DNA from: Flavobacteriales bacterium UBA1995 | GTDB taxonomy: Bacteria > Bacteroidota > Bacteroidia > Flavobacteriales_D > Sanyastnellaceae | Direction: 5' to 3' | DNA length: 10,832 bases | Assembly (NCBI GenBank): GCA_002336475.1 | Contig: DDCX01000100.1 | Span: forward strand, 1 to 10,832 | In this document: piece after piece, positions 1 to 8,228 of the stretch | How the letters are laid out: the number at the start of each line of letters is the position of its first letter | Position numbering within the stretch: position 1 is the first letter of the stretch | Translations under genes and position numbers: made by a program | Notes under the pieces: generated by a model | What the model saw: only the letters and a program-made list of their open reading frames with translations | What the model was told of the DNA's origin: nothing | Database searches by the model: none

Positions 1-155
1 GCAACGGTGGCAGCAGCCATCCACCTTAGGTGTCCCGGCTTGACGCGCAGGGCCCACTTCTCCGCAAAAGTCCCTTCTTCTTGAAGAATCAGCCGGTAGT
101 CGTTGCGCTTTTGATGCTTGCGCTTGGACGGTTGGTGTGGCTTTTTTGAATTCAT
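1..155 (-). CDS. N-terminus of a divergent membrane protein, probably M23-family metallopeptidase (partial)
   Basis: An open frame on the minus strand starts at the ATG whose first base is 155 and runs without a stop off the left edge (51 codons). The visible part has a very basic N-terminus of about 18 residues (MNSKKPHQPSKRKHQKR), then a segment starting DYRLILQEEGTFAEKW, then the start of a hydrophobic stretch (WMAAATV). A basic tail, a 'YRLvi..e.TFeEk' segment and a single membrane helix resemble, from memory, the cytoplasmic start of a Bacteroidota family of membrane-anchored M23 peptidoglycan endopeptidases. The catalytic domain would lie outside the window, so the family call is an inference. 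The frame itself is well supported by its composition and by its position divergent to the next gene. It could instead be another single-pass envelope protein. Confidence 0.5.
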   Translation of the reverse strand, partial: MNSKKPHQPSKRKHQKRNDYRLILQEEGTFAEKWALRVKPGHLRWMAAATV

Positions 156-195
156 CTGGGGTCAAAGATGGCAGAGAACACCTGAGTGTGACGGG

Positions 196-233
196 TATTT
201 TGCAGACGGGGCGACTCTATTGCAATATTTTCG
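196..233 (+). promoter_or_regulatory. Possible Bacteroidota-type promoter for the plus-strand operon
   Basis: The spacer between the two divergent genes should hold promoters for both. TATTTTCG at 226-233 differs from the Bacteroidota -7 consensus TAnnTTTG at one fixed base, and a TTTG lies at 199-202. The 23-base gap between them is longer than the usual spacing of about 19. A start of transcription near 240 would leave a leader of 30 to 65 bases. This is a weak match in a short AT-richer stretch and remains a guess. Confidence 0.25.
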
Positions 234-302
234 CGCCTGTTGAGTTGGCACAAGGCAGTGCAGCACATCATGCATCGAACCCCCACATCCAATCACCAGC
301 CC

Positions 303-2984
303 ATGAGATCCAGGTGGAGTAGTCTGTTTTCAGGGTGGATCGTGTTCTCTCTTTTGTTGGTGTTCACAGTCATGTGGACCGGCTGCACCACGCAGCGGGA
401 TGGCCGATTCTACAGGGCGTATCACAACACTACATCTCGGTTTAACGGCTTTCACTTTGCCCGACTGGCCATGGAAGAGGCCGATCAGAAATTGGCAGAG
501 TCTCAAGAGGAAAATTGGGATGAAGTGATTCCGCTTTTTCTCTATGGGACAGAGGATCAGGCTGACTTTTTATACCCGTTGATGGAGCGGGCCATTGAGA
601 AATGCTCTCGGGTTGTGGACCGGCACGCCATGACACCGCCATCCAGTCTGAAGAAGGATTTCAAGCGCCCCCAACTGAACCGGTGGATCGACGACAACTA
701 TACGATTATCGGAAAAGGCCACTTCTACAAGGGAGACTTTGTGAAGGCTGAAGAGGTGTTCAAGTATCTGCAGCGCAAACACAAGGAGCCTGACAGCCAA
801 GTGGCAGCAGGGGCTTGGTTGGCGCGCACGTACATGGCATTGGAAAACATGCCCAAGGCCAACTCGGCGCTGCTTAAAGCCGTCGGTGAGCGTGACGCAT
901 CGGACGCCTTGCGCGCGGATGCCTTTTTGGTACAGGCGGACTTTCAGCTTTCCCAAAGCAACATTGAAGAGGCCATGGGCTCCATAGAAAGGGCCATTCC
1001 CCTGATCAAGAAAAAGAAGGACCGGGCGAGGCCCATGTTTGTCTTGGCGCAATTGAAGCAGCGCTATGGCCGGAACCAGCAAGCCATTGACCTCTTCGAG
1101 GATGTGGTCAAACTGAAGACGCCATATGAAATGGAGTTCCAGGCCCGTATGCAGCAGGCATTGGCCTATGACCGAAGGGGGGGCAGAAGTGAAGAAATCA
1201 GGGAGTTGTTCTTCGACATGCTCGATGACGACAAGAATGAGGACTACCGAGACCAGGTGTTCTACGCGTTGGCTCAAATTGAGCTCGAGGAGCTGAACCG
1301 CGAGGAGGGCATGGACTATTTGCGGGATGCATTGGCGGAGGATTCGGGAAACCGGAGGCCCCGCATGAAGAGCTTTTTGGCACTGGCTGACCTGCATTTA
1401 GAAGACCGCTCTTACGAATTGGCGCAAGCCTATTATGACAGCACCTTGGCCAATATGGACGAGGATCACCCTCGATACGCAGAGGTGCGCAACAACGCCA
1501 AGAGTTTGACTGAACTCGTGGAGCAGTTGATTGTGATCGTGCGCAACGACAGCCTCAGGGAGCTTTGCGACTTGGATGAAGATGACCGGTTCGCGCGGTT
1601 GGAGGACATCATCGAGGGCCTGCGCATCGCTCAGGAAGAGGCACAGGCAGAATCGGACCGCTTGGCAGAAGAGGCCATTCAGGCCAGCTTTAATGGGCCG
1701 GGCAGCGCCACGGCTTTTTGGCCATACAACCCCAGGCTTAGGACCGCTGGCCAATCGTTTTTTGTAGACCGCTGGGGAGACAGACCGCTGGAAGACGATT
1801 GGAGGCGCAGCCGAAAAATGGCTGCCGCATTTGGAACCATTGAAGATGTGGTGGACGACGTGGCTTCTGTAGACTTACTGTCCACCAGTGGGGAGCTGCC
1901 TACTCCAGAGGAGTTGATGGAGGGCTTGCCTTGTGATGAGGAACAGCGTGTTGAGGTTGATGTAGAGACGGCAACGGCGGTCTATCAAAGCGGAGTGATC
2001 TACAAGGAGAAGCTTGAAGACACCGACAATGCGATTGAGGCTTGGGTGGACTTGTTGGACCGGTTCGAAGAGAGCGGGGAACATCCTTTGGCCCACTATC
2101 AGCTGTACCGGACTTACTTGTTTTTGGAGGAGACGGAGAATTATGCGAATCCGTTTTGCAGCACCTGCAATTCACAGTTTTGGGCAGACCAAATTTCATT
2201 GCGTTACCCTGACAGCGAATGGGCCCAGCTCGTTGAAGATCCAGATTTTGTGGACTTTGAGGAGCAGCGCAGGTTGGATGAGCTCGCGGCTTACGAGGCG
2301 CACATCATCCGCTATTATTCCCAAAAGGATTATCAAGACATTCTGACGGAGATCAATGCCACCTTGGACACGGTGCCCAATCACACCCAGGAGTGCCGGT
2401 ACCGATTCTTGAGGGCCCAGTGTATTGGGTGGCTTGACGGGCGTGCGCGCAGTCGGGACAATTACATCGATGCCCTCAAGCTGGTGGTGGCCAGTTGCGA
2501 TTCTACAGAACAAGGCATGGCCGCCCGGGAAATCTTGGCTGGATTGGGAGTGGGTGAGAAGGGGCCCAAAGAAGAGAAAATGAACGGCGTTCCCACCCTT
2601 CCAGACGTTGGCAATTACACCGACAAGCCTGTTTTGGAGCATTACTTGGGTGTGATTATTCCCGTTAAGGATGGCGACGCAGAGGGCACCAAGGCTGCGC
2701 TTTCAGACTTTAACCGCCAGTACTTTGCGAGTGCTGAACTCAAGGTGACGAGCAACTTGTTGGACAGAGAGAACCAGTTGGTGCTGGTCAAACAGTTTGT
2801 CAGAAAGGACCGGGCGATGGATTACTACCGTGTTTTGACTGGAAACAGGGAATCCATGATTGACTTCAACACCAGTGGTTACAAGACTTTTGTGATCCAC
2901 ACGGAGAACTACGTCGAGCTCTTTAAGAGTAAAAATGTGGACGGTTACCGCATCTTCTTCGACCAATATTACCTTCGGGAGTGA
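303..2984 (+). CDS. porW: PorW/SprE-like lipoprotein of gliding motility and type IX secretion, TPR-rich
   Basis: A large predicted lipoprotein of 893 residues, close to the size of Flavobacterium SprE (about 870). From the ATG at 303 there is a basic start (MRSRW), a hydrophobic core, and a WTGC lipobox with Cys28 as the lipidated residue. The tryptophan at -3 is unusual. Residues of about 110-420 are helical and look like tetratricopeptide repeats (for example AAGAWLARTYMALENMPKA and DQVFYALAQIELEELNREE). A charged, disordered-looking middle follows, then more helical repeats. The last 115 residues or so (from about 778: HYLGVIIPVKDGD, SDFNRQYF, YYRVL, FDQYY) resemble the conserved C-terminal domain of SprE/PorW proteins. 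In the known family this outer-membrane lipoprotein joins type IX secretion components and is needed for secretion of motility adhesins. An ATG at 270 (11 extra residues) or a TTG at 240 are alternative starts; 303 gives the most normal signal peptide. It starts the plus-strand gene row leading into the ATP synthase genes, an arrangement also seen in other Bacteroidota. Confidence 0.82.
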   Translation: MRSRWSSLFSGWIVFSLLLVFTVMWTGCTTQRDGRFYRAYHNTTSRFNGFHFARLAMEEADQKLAESQEENWDEVIPLFLYGTEDQADFLYPLMERAIEKCSRVVDRHAMTPPSSLKKDFKRPQLNRWIDDNYTIIGKGHFYKGDFVKAEEVFKYLQRKHKEPDSQVAAGAWLARTYMALENMPKANSALLKAVGERDASDALRADAFLVQADFQLSQSNIEEAMGSIERAIPLIKKKKDRARPMFVLAQLKQRYGRNQQAIDLFEDVVKLKTPYEMEFQARMQQALAYDRRGGRSEEIRELFFDMLDDDKNEDYRDQVFYALAQIELEELNREEGMDYLRDALAEDSGNRRPRMKSFLALADLHLEDRSYELAQAYYDSTLANMDEDHPRYAEVRNNAKSLTELVEQLIVIVRNDSLRELCDLDEDDRFARLEDIIEGLRIAQEEAQAESDRLAEEAIQASFNGPGSATAFWPYNPRLRTAGQSFFVDRWGDRPLEDDWRRSRKMAAAFGTIEDVVDDVASVDLLSTSGELPTPEELMEGLPCDEEQRVEVDVETATAVYQSGVIYKEKLEDTDNAIEAWVDLLDRFEESGEHPLAHYQLYRTYLFLEETENYANPFCSTCNSQFWADQISLRYPDSEWAQLVEDPDFVDFEEQRRLDELAAYEAHIIRYYSQKDYQDILTEINATLDTVPNHTQECRYRFLRAQCIGWLDGRARSRDNYIDALKLVVASCDSTEQGMAAREILAGLGVGEKGPKEEKMNGVPTLPDVGNYTDKPVLEHYLGVIIPVKDGDAEGTKAALSDFNRQYFASAELKVTSNLLDRENQLVLVKQFVRKDRAMDYYRVLTGNRESMIDFNTSGYKTFVIHTENYVELFKSKNVDGYRIFFDQYYLRE

Positions 2985-3019
2985 ATGTCAGCTGAGTAAG
3001 CGACAGGACCACATTTACT

Positions 3020-3451
3020 ATGGCACGACAACGCACCAACGAAGTTTCCCTAGAGCAGGGCATAAACCGCATTGTGGAAGGGACCCATATGGAGGGCATT
3101 ATTCGCAGTGAGGGAAGCATTAGAATCGATGGATCTTTCAGTGGTGACATCCATACCGCTGGACGCCTTGTGATTGGAAAATCAGGCCGTATTGAAGGCC
3201 GCATCGATTGTATGGATTGTGAGTCGGAAGGACTTGTGTTGGGAGAATTGAGGGTTGCGGGGCTTTTGAGTCTCAAGGCGTCGAGCAGGGTGGATGGTGA
3301 AATCCAATACGGCAGGATGGCTGTAGAGGCTGGTGCCCAGGTGGTCGGCACGTGCCGTTTGGATGGAGAACAAGAACTACAATTGGCCAGTAAGGACGGT
3401 GACACTAGGATTGAAGATGCCCAAGAGTCGCGCCTCCAGCAATCCGCCTAA
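3020..3451 (+). CDS. Bactofilin (polymer-forming cytoskeletal protein)
   Basis: A 143-residue protein with the short repeated beta-strand pattern of bactofilins (DUF583/PF04519). Residues of about 20-115 read as successive turns built around glycine and small hydrophobics: EGIIRSEGSIRIDGSFSGDI, VIGKSGRIEGRIDC, LVLGELRVAGLLSLKASSRVDGEI, VEAGAQVVGTCRL. The flanks are short, charged and probably disordered, and there is no signal peptide or membrane helix, as expected for a cytoplasmic self-assembling right-handed beta-helix. Bactofilins form nucleotide-independent filaments that position cell-wall or envelope machinery. The ATG follows the lipoprotein gene by 35 bases, and the 3' end overlaps the next gene by 35 bases. 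The family call is firm; what this filament organises is not visible here. Confidence 0.88.
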   Translation: MARQRTNEVSLEQGINRIVEGTHMEGIIRSEGSIRIDGSFSGDIHTAGRLVIGKSGRIEGRIDCMDCESEGLVLGELRVAGLLSLKASSRVDGEIQYGRMAVEAGAQVVGTCRLDGEQELQLASKDGDTRIEDAQESRLQQSA

Positions 3452-3641
3452 AGGGGACAAAGGAGTGATGCGCCACATGGGACTGGCGGCTACACTTGCG
3501 GCGGGAATTGGCGGTGGAGCTTGGCTCGGCAGTCAATGGGACGAATCTTCGGGCCATGAATTACAGTGGGCGACGGCTTTGTGCGCCATGTTGGGTCTTG
3601 CGGCTTCTTTGACCGTGGTATTTCAAGACTTAAAGCGATGA
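3417..3641 (+). CDS. atpZ: AtpZ/AtpI-family small membrane protein of the ATP synthase operon
   Basis: A 74-residue protein with a basic N-terminus (MPKSRASSNPPKGDK) and two transmembrane helices at about 21-39 and 50-69. The first helix is glycine-rich (AAGIGGGAWLG) and ends in a WD pair, the pattern of the AtpZ/AtpI family (PF09527). Such proteins sit upstream of atpB in many operons and have been linked to divalent cation uptake and to assembly of the F0 motor. The ATG at 3417 lies inside the end of the bactofilin gene (35-base overlap). It gives the normal family length and a basic N-terminus. GTG 3465 or ATG 3468 would avoid the overlap but remove that tail. The stop codon overlaps the next start (ATGA), so translation is probably coupled. 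Confidence 0.82.
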   Translation: MPKSRASSNPPKGDKGVMRHMGLAATLAAGIGGGAWLGSQWDESSGHELQWATALCAMLGLAASLTVVFQDLKR

Positions 3642-4018
3642 AGTTTCATCTGATGAACGCGCTGACTGGGGCAGCGGGAATGATTTTGGTGTCCACCTTG
3701 GGAGAGCCATTGTTGACAGACGCTGTGCGTCTGCCTTTGCAAGCCGTGGTGGTGGTCCTTTTTTTAGTGACCCTTGTGCTTGAGCGCATGTTGAGGCCTA
3801 AAAAAGGCGTAACGCCTGGGGCACTGGTGAGAAATGTAATGGGAGCGACCCTCATCAAAATGATGTTGGTGATGACGGGAATCTTGTTTTATGTCGTCTT
3901 GGATGGTCCTGACCCCAGAAACTTTGCCATCGCGGCCTACCTGCTGTATGCCTCATTTACAGCGATTCTTGTTGCAGAATCCATGCGCCATTCTGTGCCA
4001 CCAACGGGCGGCGTTTGA
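3638..4018 (+). CDS. Four-helix membrane protein, AtpI-like, upstream of atpB
   Basis: A 126-residue hydrophobic protein with four predicted membrane helices at about 6-22, 32-50, 65-87 and 95-113. A basic loop (ERMLRPKK) separates helices 2 and 3, and helix 3 contains a lysine (GATLIKMMLVM). This topology and its place just before atpB match the AtpI/UncI type of ATP synthase accessory protein, thought to help c-ring assembly. Sequence similarity is too weak by eye to be certain, and many Bacteroidota carry an unnamed protein of this size here. The ATG at 3638 overlaps the atpZ stop by four bases and gives a start directly followed by the first helix. The longer frame from 3566 overlaps atpZ without adding plausible residues. 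Confidence 0.7.
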   Translation: MKFHLMNALTGAAGMILVSTLGEPLLTDAVRLPLQAVVVVLFLVTLVLERMLRPKKGVTPGALVRNVMGATLIKMMLVMTGILFYVVLDGPDPRNFAIAAYLLYASFTAILVAESMRHSVPPTGGV

Positions 4019-4131
4019 TAGTTCTGTGTTCTCGGATGCGAAAAGGGTTCGGGGTAAGGAATACGGTGGCTATCTTCGCACCCAAATTCGCTACGGCGAT
4101 GTTCGATACAACCCGGTCAAACAACGGCATC

Positions 4132-5262
4132 ATGCGCTTTTCAATGAGGATCATGTCTCTTCTGTTGAGCTTAGGCTTTACCGGAAGTGTCTTGGCCTCT
4201 TCCGGAGGCGGAGAGAATCCTGATCCGGGCGAGTTTATCATTCATCACATTGCCGACGCGCACGACATTCACCTTTGGGGTGAAGGTCCTTCTGCCGTTC
4301 ACATTCCCCTTCCCGTCATCTCATACTCTCCGGAGTACGGGGTGAGCATGTTCTCCAGTGCGCACTTGTTGCACCACGGTGAAGATCATGTCGACATGTC
4401 GGACCACGGCATGGAGGGGGCGCATGAAGAACACGCACCGCATGGCGGAAGTGGCCAATACCACTGCCACGAAACGGGACTGACCTACTCCTTGGATGGC
4501 AATGGGGCCCTGCACGCCCACAACAATGCCGGAGAGCACGTGCACGCTTACGACCTGTCCATCAGCAAGAGTGTGTTGGGCATGTTTATCGTGATTTTCA
4601 TGATGCTGCTCATCTTCCCGCGAGTGGGTTCTGCATACAAGAAGAGGAAGGGCCAGGCCCCGAAAGGCTTGCAAAACGCACTCGAGCCCCTCATCCTGTT
4701 CATCCGCGACGAGGTGGCCGTTCCCAGCATCGGCGCGAAAAAGGCCGATCGGTACCTGCCTTTTTTGCTGACCACGTTCTTCTTCATTTTCCTATGTAAC
4801 CTCCTGGGCCTTGTTCCTTTTATCGGGGCATTCAACGTCACGGGCACGGTAGGGGTCACATTGATTTTGGCCACGTTTGTCTTCATCATCACGACGGTGT
4901 CAGGCAACCGCCATTATTGGGGACACATCTTTTGGCCCCCAGGCGTCCCGCTCCCTATCAAGCTGATTTTGGTGCCCGTTGAGGTGGTCGGAATTTTGTT
5001 GAAGCCCGCGGTTTTGATGATCCGTTTGACTGCGAACATCGGTGCCGGGCACATCATCATTTTGGCGCTGACATTTTTGGTCTTCATCATCAGTGATTAC
5101 GGCGCTCATACGGCTGCCGGAATCGGAACTGGAATATTTTCTGTGGCGTTCATGATTTTCATGTACTTCATCGAATTGCTTGTGGCGTTTTTGCAGGCAT
5201 ACGTTTTCACCCTTTTGGCGGCGCTGTACTTCGGTGACGCGACCCAAGAGGCCCACCATTGA
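4132..5262 (+). CDS. atpB: F0F1 ATP synthase subunit a
   Basis: Subunit a forms the two proton half-channels beside the c-ring. From the ATG at 4132 it has 376 residues. A signal peptide (about 1-22, ending GSVLA before SSGGG) precedes a periplasmic domain to about residue 142, which is very rich in histidine. Membrane helices begin at about 148 (VLGMFIVIFMMLLIF). The essential arginine is Arg298 in LMIRLTANIGAGH, and the last helices carry IELLVAFLQAYVFTLLAALYFG with Glu348 and Gln355. A signal peptide and soluble N-terminal domain (here starting IIHHIADAHDIHLW) are typical of Bacteroidota AtpB. The start is uncertain: the frame is open back to 4015, with ATGs at 4036, 4099, 4132, 4144 and 4153. 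I chose 4132 because it gives a short basic n-region. The start is the only doubtful point; the identity is clear. Confidence 0.95.
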   Translation: MRFSMRIMSLLLSLGFTGSVLASSGGGENPDPGEFIIHHIADAHDIHLWGEGPSAVHIPLPVISYSPEYGVSMFSSAHLLHHGEDHVDMSDHGMEGAHEEHAPHGGSGQYHCHETGLTYSLDGNGALHAHNNAGEHVHAYDLSISKSVLGMFIVIFMMLLIFPRVGSAYKKRKGQAPKGLQNALEPLILFIRDEVAVPSIGAKKADRYLPFLLTTFFFIFLCNLLGLVPFIGAFNVTGTVGVTLILATFVFIITTVSGNRHYWGHIFWPPGVPLPIKLILVPVEVVGILLKPAVLMIRLTANIGAGHIIILALTFLVFIISDYGAHTAAGIGTGIFSVAFMIFMYFIELLVAFLQAYVFTLLAALYFGDATQEAHH

Positions 5263-5538
<276 letters not shown>

Positions 5539-5560
5539 ACCGGGCTACAGCCTCAGTTCC

Positions 5561-6058
5561 ATGGAAGCGTTTCTGAATACCGTTTACGGTACCGTTTTTT
5601 GGTCGACCATCTCCTTTTTGGTGGTGTTGATCTTGATGCGGCGTATGGCTTGGGGCCCGATTCTTCAAGGCTTGAAAGAGCGCGAAGAGGAAATCGATGG
5701 CGCCCTAAACAAGGCCAAAGAGGCGCGGGCAGAGATCGAGAATCTCCAGTCTGACAACGAGCGTCTTCTGCAGGAGGCTCGGGCTGAGCGCGACGGCATG
5801 TTGCGTGATGCTCGGGACATGTCGGATAAGCTTGTTGCGGACGCCAAGCAATTGGCCAAGGAAGAAGGTGAGCGCATGATCGTTCAGGCCAAACAGGCCA
5901 TCGATGGTGAGCGCGCTGGAGCCGTGGCCGATCTTAAAGCCGAGGTGGCCAAGTTGAGCCTTGAAATTGCTGAGACGCTGGTTCGCCAGGAGCTCAGTGA
6001 TGACGGGAACCAGCAGGCGCTCATCGGCCGAATGATTTCGGACTCCAAACTGAATTGA
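5561..6058 (+). CDS. atpF: F0F1 ATP synthase subunit b
   Basis: A 165-residue peripheral stalk subunit. One N-terminal membrane helix (about 8-27, VYGTVFWSTISFLVVLILM) is followed by the conserved RMAWGPILQGLKERE junction. A long charged coiled coil (about 40-130, rich in Glu, Ala, Arg and Lys) follows, and a short C-terminal part (LEIAETLVRQELSDDGNQQ) should contact delta. The ATG at 5561 starts 22 bases after atpE. An upstream in-frame start at 5495 would overlap atpE and add a serine-rich tail not seen in the family. Order and length are as in other bacteria with a single b subunit. Confidence 0.94.
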   Translation: MEAFLNTVYGTVFWSTISFLVVLILMRRMAWGPILQGLKEREEEIDGALNKAKEARAEIENLQSDNERLLQEARAERDGMLRDARDMSDKLVADAKQLAKEEGERMIVQAKQAIDGERAGAVADLKAEVAKLSLEIAETLVRQELSDDGNQQALIGRMISDSKLN

Positions 6059-6062
6059 TCGA

Positions 6063-6617
6063 ATGTCTGCCAGCTCTGTAGCCCGCCGATATGGCAAATC
6101 CTTGTTCACGCTCTGTAAGGAGCAGAACGCAGTGGATGTTGTAGAGCAGGATATGCGCGGCCTCATCGAAGCGATGAAGGAAAACCGTGAGCTGTCTGCT
6201 GTTTTGGCCAGTCCGGTTGTGCGCCCAGAAAAGAAGGAGGCCATTATGCGCTCCGTCTTTGCTACATGCCAACCTCTGACCGTTTCCTTTTTGGCGCTTT
6301 TGGCGGACAAGGGACGGGCAGGGATGTTGGATCACATGGCGCAGGCATTTGTGGATTTGGTGCGCGAAGAACGGAACGTGGTGGTGGCAGAAGTCACGAC
6401 TGCGGTAGCTTTGGATGAGGCACGACGCGCAGAAATCAATGCATTGATCGGCAAAATCCACCAGGGAGGGGTGGAATTGTCGGAGAAGGTTGATCCCACA
6501 CTCATCGGCGGCTTTAAGCTGCGGATTGGTGATCGGATGATCGACGCTACGGTATTTGAGTCCTTGAGGACCCTGCACCGAGACCTTACCAACAACCCAT
6601 ACGAACCGGCTTACTGA
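6063..6617 (+). CDS. atpH: F0F1 ATP synthase subunit delta
   Basis: A 184-residue delta/OSCP subunit, which sits on top of the alpha3beta3 head and joins it to the b stalk. Typical features are the N-terminal helix bundle start (SVARRYGKSLFTLCKEQ), the SPVVRPEKKEAIMRSVF segment, and the C-terminal VDPTLIGGFKLRIGDRMID motif with the Gly-Gly pair near 149-150. The length is close to the family's usual 175-185. Only four bases separate the start from the atpF stop, and no Shine-Dalgarno sequence is visible, so translational coupling with atpF is likely. Confidence 0.94.
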   Translation: MSASSVARRYGKSLFTLCKEQNAVDVVEQDMRGLIEAMKENRELSAVLASPVVRPEKKEAIMRSVFATCQPLTVSFLALLADKGRAGMLDHMAQAFVDLVREERNVVVAEVTTAVALDEARRAEINALIGKIHQGGVELSEKVDPTLIGGFKLRIGDRMIDATVFESLRTLHRDLTNNPYEPAY

Positions 6618-6632
6618 GCGTATTTCAACCTC

Positions 6633-8216
6633 ATGTCCCAGATCAAACCCGCCGAAGTTTCAGCCATTTTGCGAGAGCAATTGGCCGGCAATCAGACCGC
6701 TGCTGACCTTCAAGAAGTCGGTACTGTACTCCAGTTAGGAGACGGAATTGCGCGTATTTATGGCCTCTCAAATGTGCAGGCCGGTGAGCTCATTGAGTTC
6801 GAAAACGGCGTGCGTGGCATCGCATTGAACCTCGAGGAGGACAATGTGGGCGCAGTGCTGCTTGAGCCATCAGGAGAGCTGAAGGAAGGATCATCGGTAA
6901 AGCGGCTGAACCGGATCGCCTCTGTAAAGGTGGGGCGCGGCATGCTCGGTCGAGTTGTCAATACTTTGGGTGAGCCCATTGACGGAAAGGGCCATATCGA
7001 GGGGGACCTTTTCGATATGCCACTTGAGCGCAAGGCGCCAGGCGTGATTTTTCGTCAGCCGGTAAACGAGCCCCTGCAGACGGGCATCAAGGCCGTTGAC
7101 TCAATGATTCCGATTGGCCGAGGCCAGCGGGAGTTGATCATTGGTGACCGCCAAACTGGAAAGACAACGGTGGCGATTGACACCATCATCAACCAAAAGG
7201 AATTTTATGACGCAGGAGAGCCTGTGTTCTGCATGTACGTTGCGATTGGACAGAAGGGTTCTACTGTGGCGGGCATTGTTCAGACCTTGGAAGAGGCTGG
7301 CGCTATGGCCTACACGGTGGTGGTGGCTGCGACTGCAGCTGACCCTGCTCCACTTCAGTTTTATGCGCCTTTTACGGGTGCAGCGATCGGCGAGTTCTTC
7401 CGTGACACAGGCAATCCCGCGTTGGTGGTCTATGATGACCTCTCCAAGCAAGCGGTGGCTTACCGTGAGGTGTCGCTGTTGCTGCGCCGTCCTCCGGGCC
7501 GTGAAGCTTATCCAGGGGACGTGTTCTATTTGCACAGCCGCTTGTTGGAGCGTGCAGCCAAGGTGATTGCCGACGATGGCATTGCCAAGGAAATGAACGA
7601 CCTGCCCGAGAGCATTCGACACATGGTGAAAGGAGGTGGTTCTTTGACCGCGCTTCCCATCATTGAGACCCAAGCGGGAGACGTTTCTGCTTACATCCCG
7701 ACCAACGTGATTTCCATTACGGATGGTCAGATTTTCTTGGAGAGCAGCTTGTTCCTTTCCGGTGTACGTCCTGCCATTAACGTGGGTATCTCGGTTAGCC
7801 GGGTAGGGGGTAACGCCCAGATCAAGTCGATGAAGAAGGTGTCAGGTACATTGAAGCTTGACCAAGCCCAGTACCGTGAGCTCGAAGCGTTTGCGAAGTT
7901 TGGTTCTGACCTTGACGACGCCACAAAGGCGGTCCTCGACAAGGGCATGCGCAACGTGGAGATCTTGAAGCAAAGCCTGAATTCACCGATGCCTGTTGAG
8001 GAGCAGACTGCCATCATTTATGCTGGAACGAAAAACCTCTTGAAGACGGTTCCCGTTGACAAGGTGAAGGAATTCGAATCTGCATATTTGGATTACCTGC
8101 GCTCAAAGCATGGCGAGACCATGGCTGAGTTGAAGACAGGTAAGTATTCAGATGAATCCCAGAAGGTGATGTCTGAGGCTGCTGCTGAAGTCAGCAAGCA
8201 GTTCGCAGGAGCCTGA
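6633..8216 (+). CDS. atpA: F0F1 ATP synthase subunit alpha
   Basis: A 527-residue non-catalytic nucleotide-binding subunit of F1. The beta-barrel domain is at about 25-95, and the Walker A motif GDRQTGKT is at 171-178. The Walker B region is LVVYDDL, ending at 270. The arginine finger is Arg390 in GISVSRVGG. The C-terminal helical domain runs from about 395. A segment [26 protein letters not shown] (about 317-342) is slightly longer than in E. coli but matches what I remember of Bacteroidota AtpA. The start is 15 bases after atpH. All catalytic-interface residues that I can check are present. Its normal partner gene, atpD (beta), is not in the window. Confidence 0.97.
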   Translation: MSQIKPAEVSAILREQLAGNQTAADLQEVGTVLQLGDGIARIYGLSNVQAGELIEFENGVRGIALNLEEDNVGAVLLEPSGELKEGSSVKRLNRIASVKVGRGMLGRVVNTLGEPIDGKGHIEGDLFDMPLERKAPGVIFRQPVNEPLQTGIKAVDSMIPIGRGQRELIIGDRQTGKTTVAIDTIINQKEFYDAGEPVFCMYVAIGQKGSTVAGIVQTLEEAGAMAYTVVVAATAADPAPLQFYAPFTGAAIGEFFRDTGNPALVVYDDLSKQAVAYREVSLLLRRPPGREAYPGDVFYLHSRLLERAAKVIADDGIAKEMNDLPESIRHMVKGGGSLTALPIIETQAGDVSAYIPTNVISITDGQIFLESSLFLSGVRPAINVGISVSRVGGNAQIKSMKKVSGTLKLDQAQYRELEAFAKFGSDLDDATKAVLDKGMRNVEILKQSLNSPMPVEEQTAIIYAGTKNLLKTVPVDKVKEFESAYLDYLRSKHGETMAELKTGKYSDESQKVMSEAAAEVSKQFAGA

Positions 8217-8228
8217 ACGCACTGAACG

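Noticed and set aside
570..1397. Long open frame on the minus strand (275 codons) inside the porW/sprE gene
   Set aside because: It lies antisense to a well-supported TPR lipoprotein gene. Its translation has no recognisable domain and is a by-product of the GC-rich coding frame.
3566..3637. Earlier start for the AtpI-like gene
   Set aside because: It would overlap atpZ by 76 bases and add a hydrophilic stretch before the first helix, whereas ATG 3638 forms a standard ATGA overlap.
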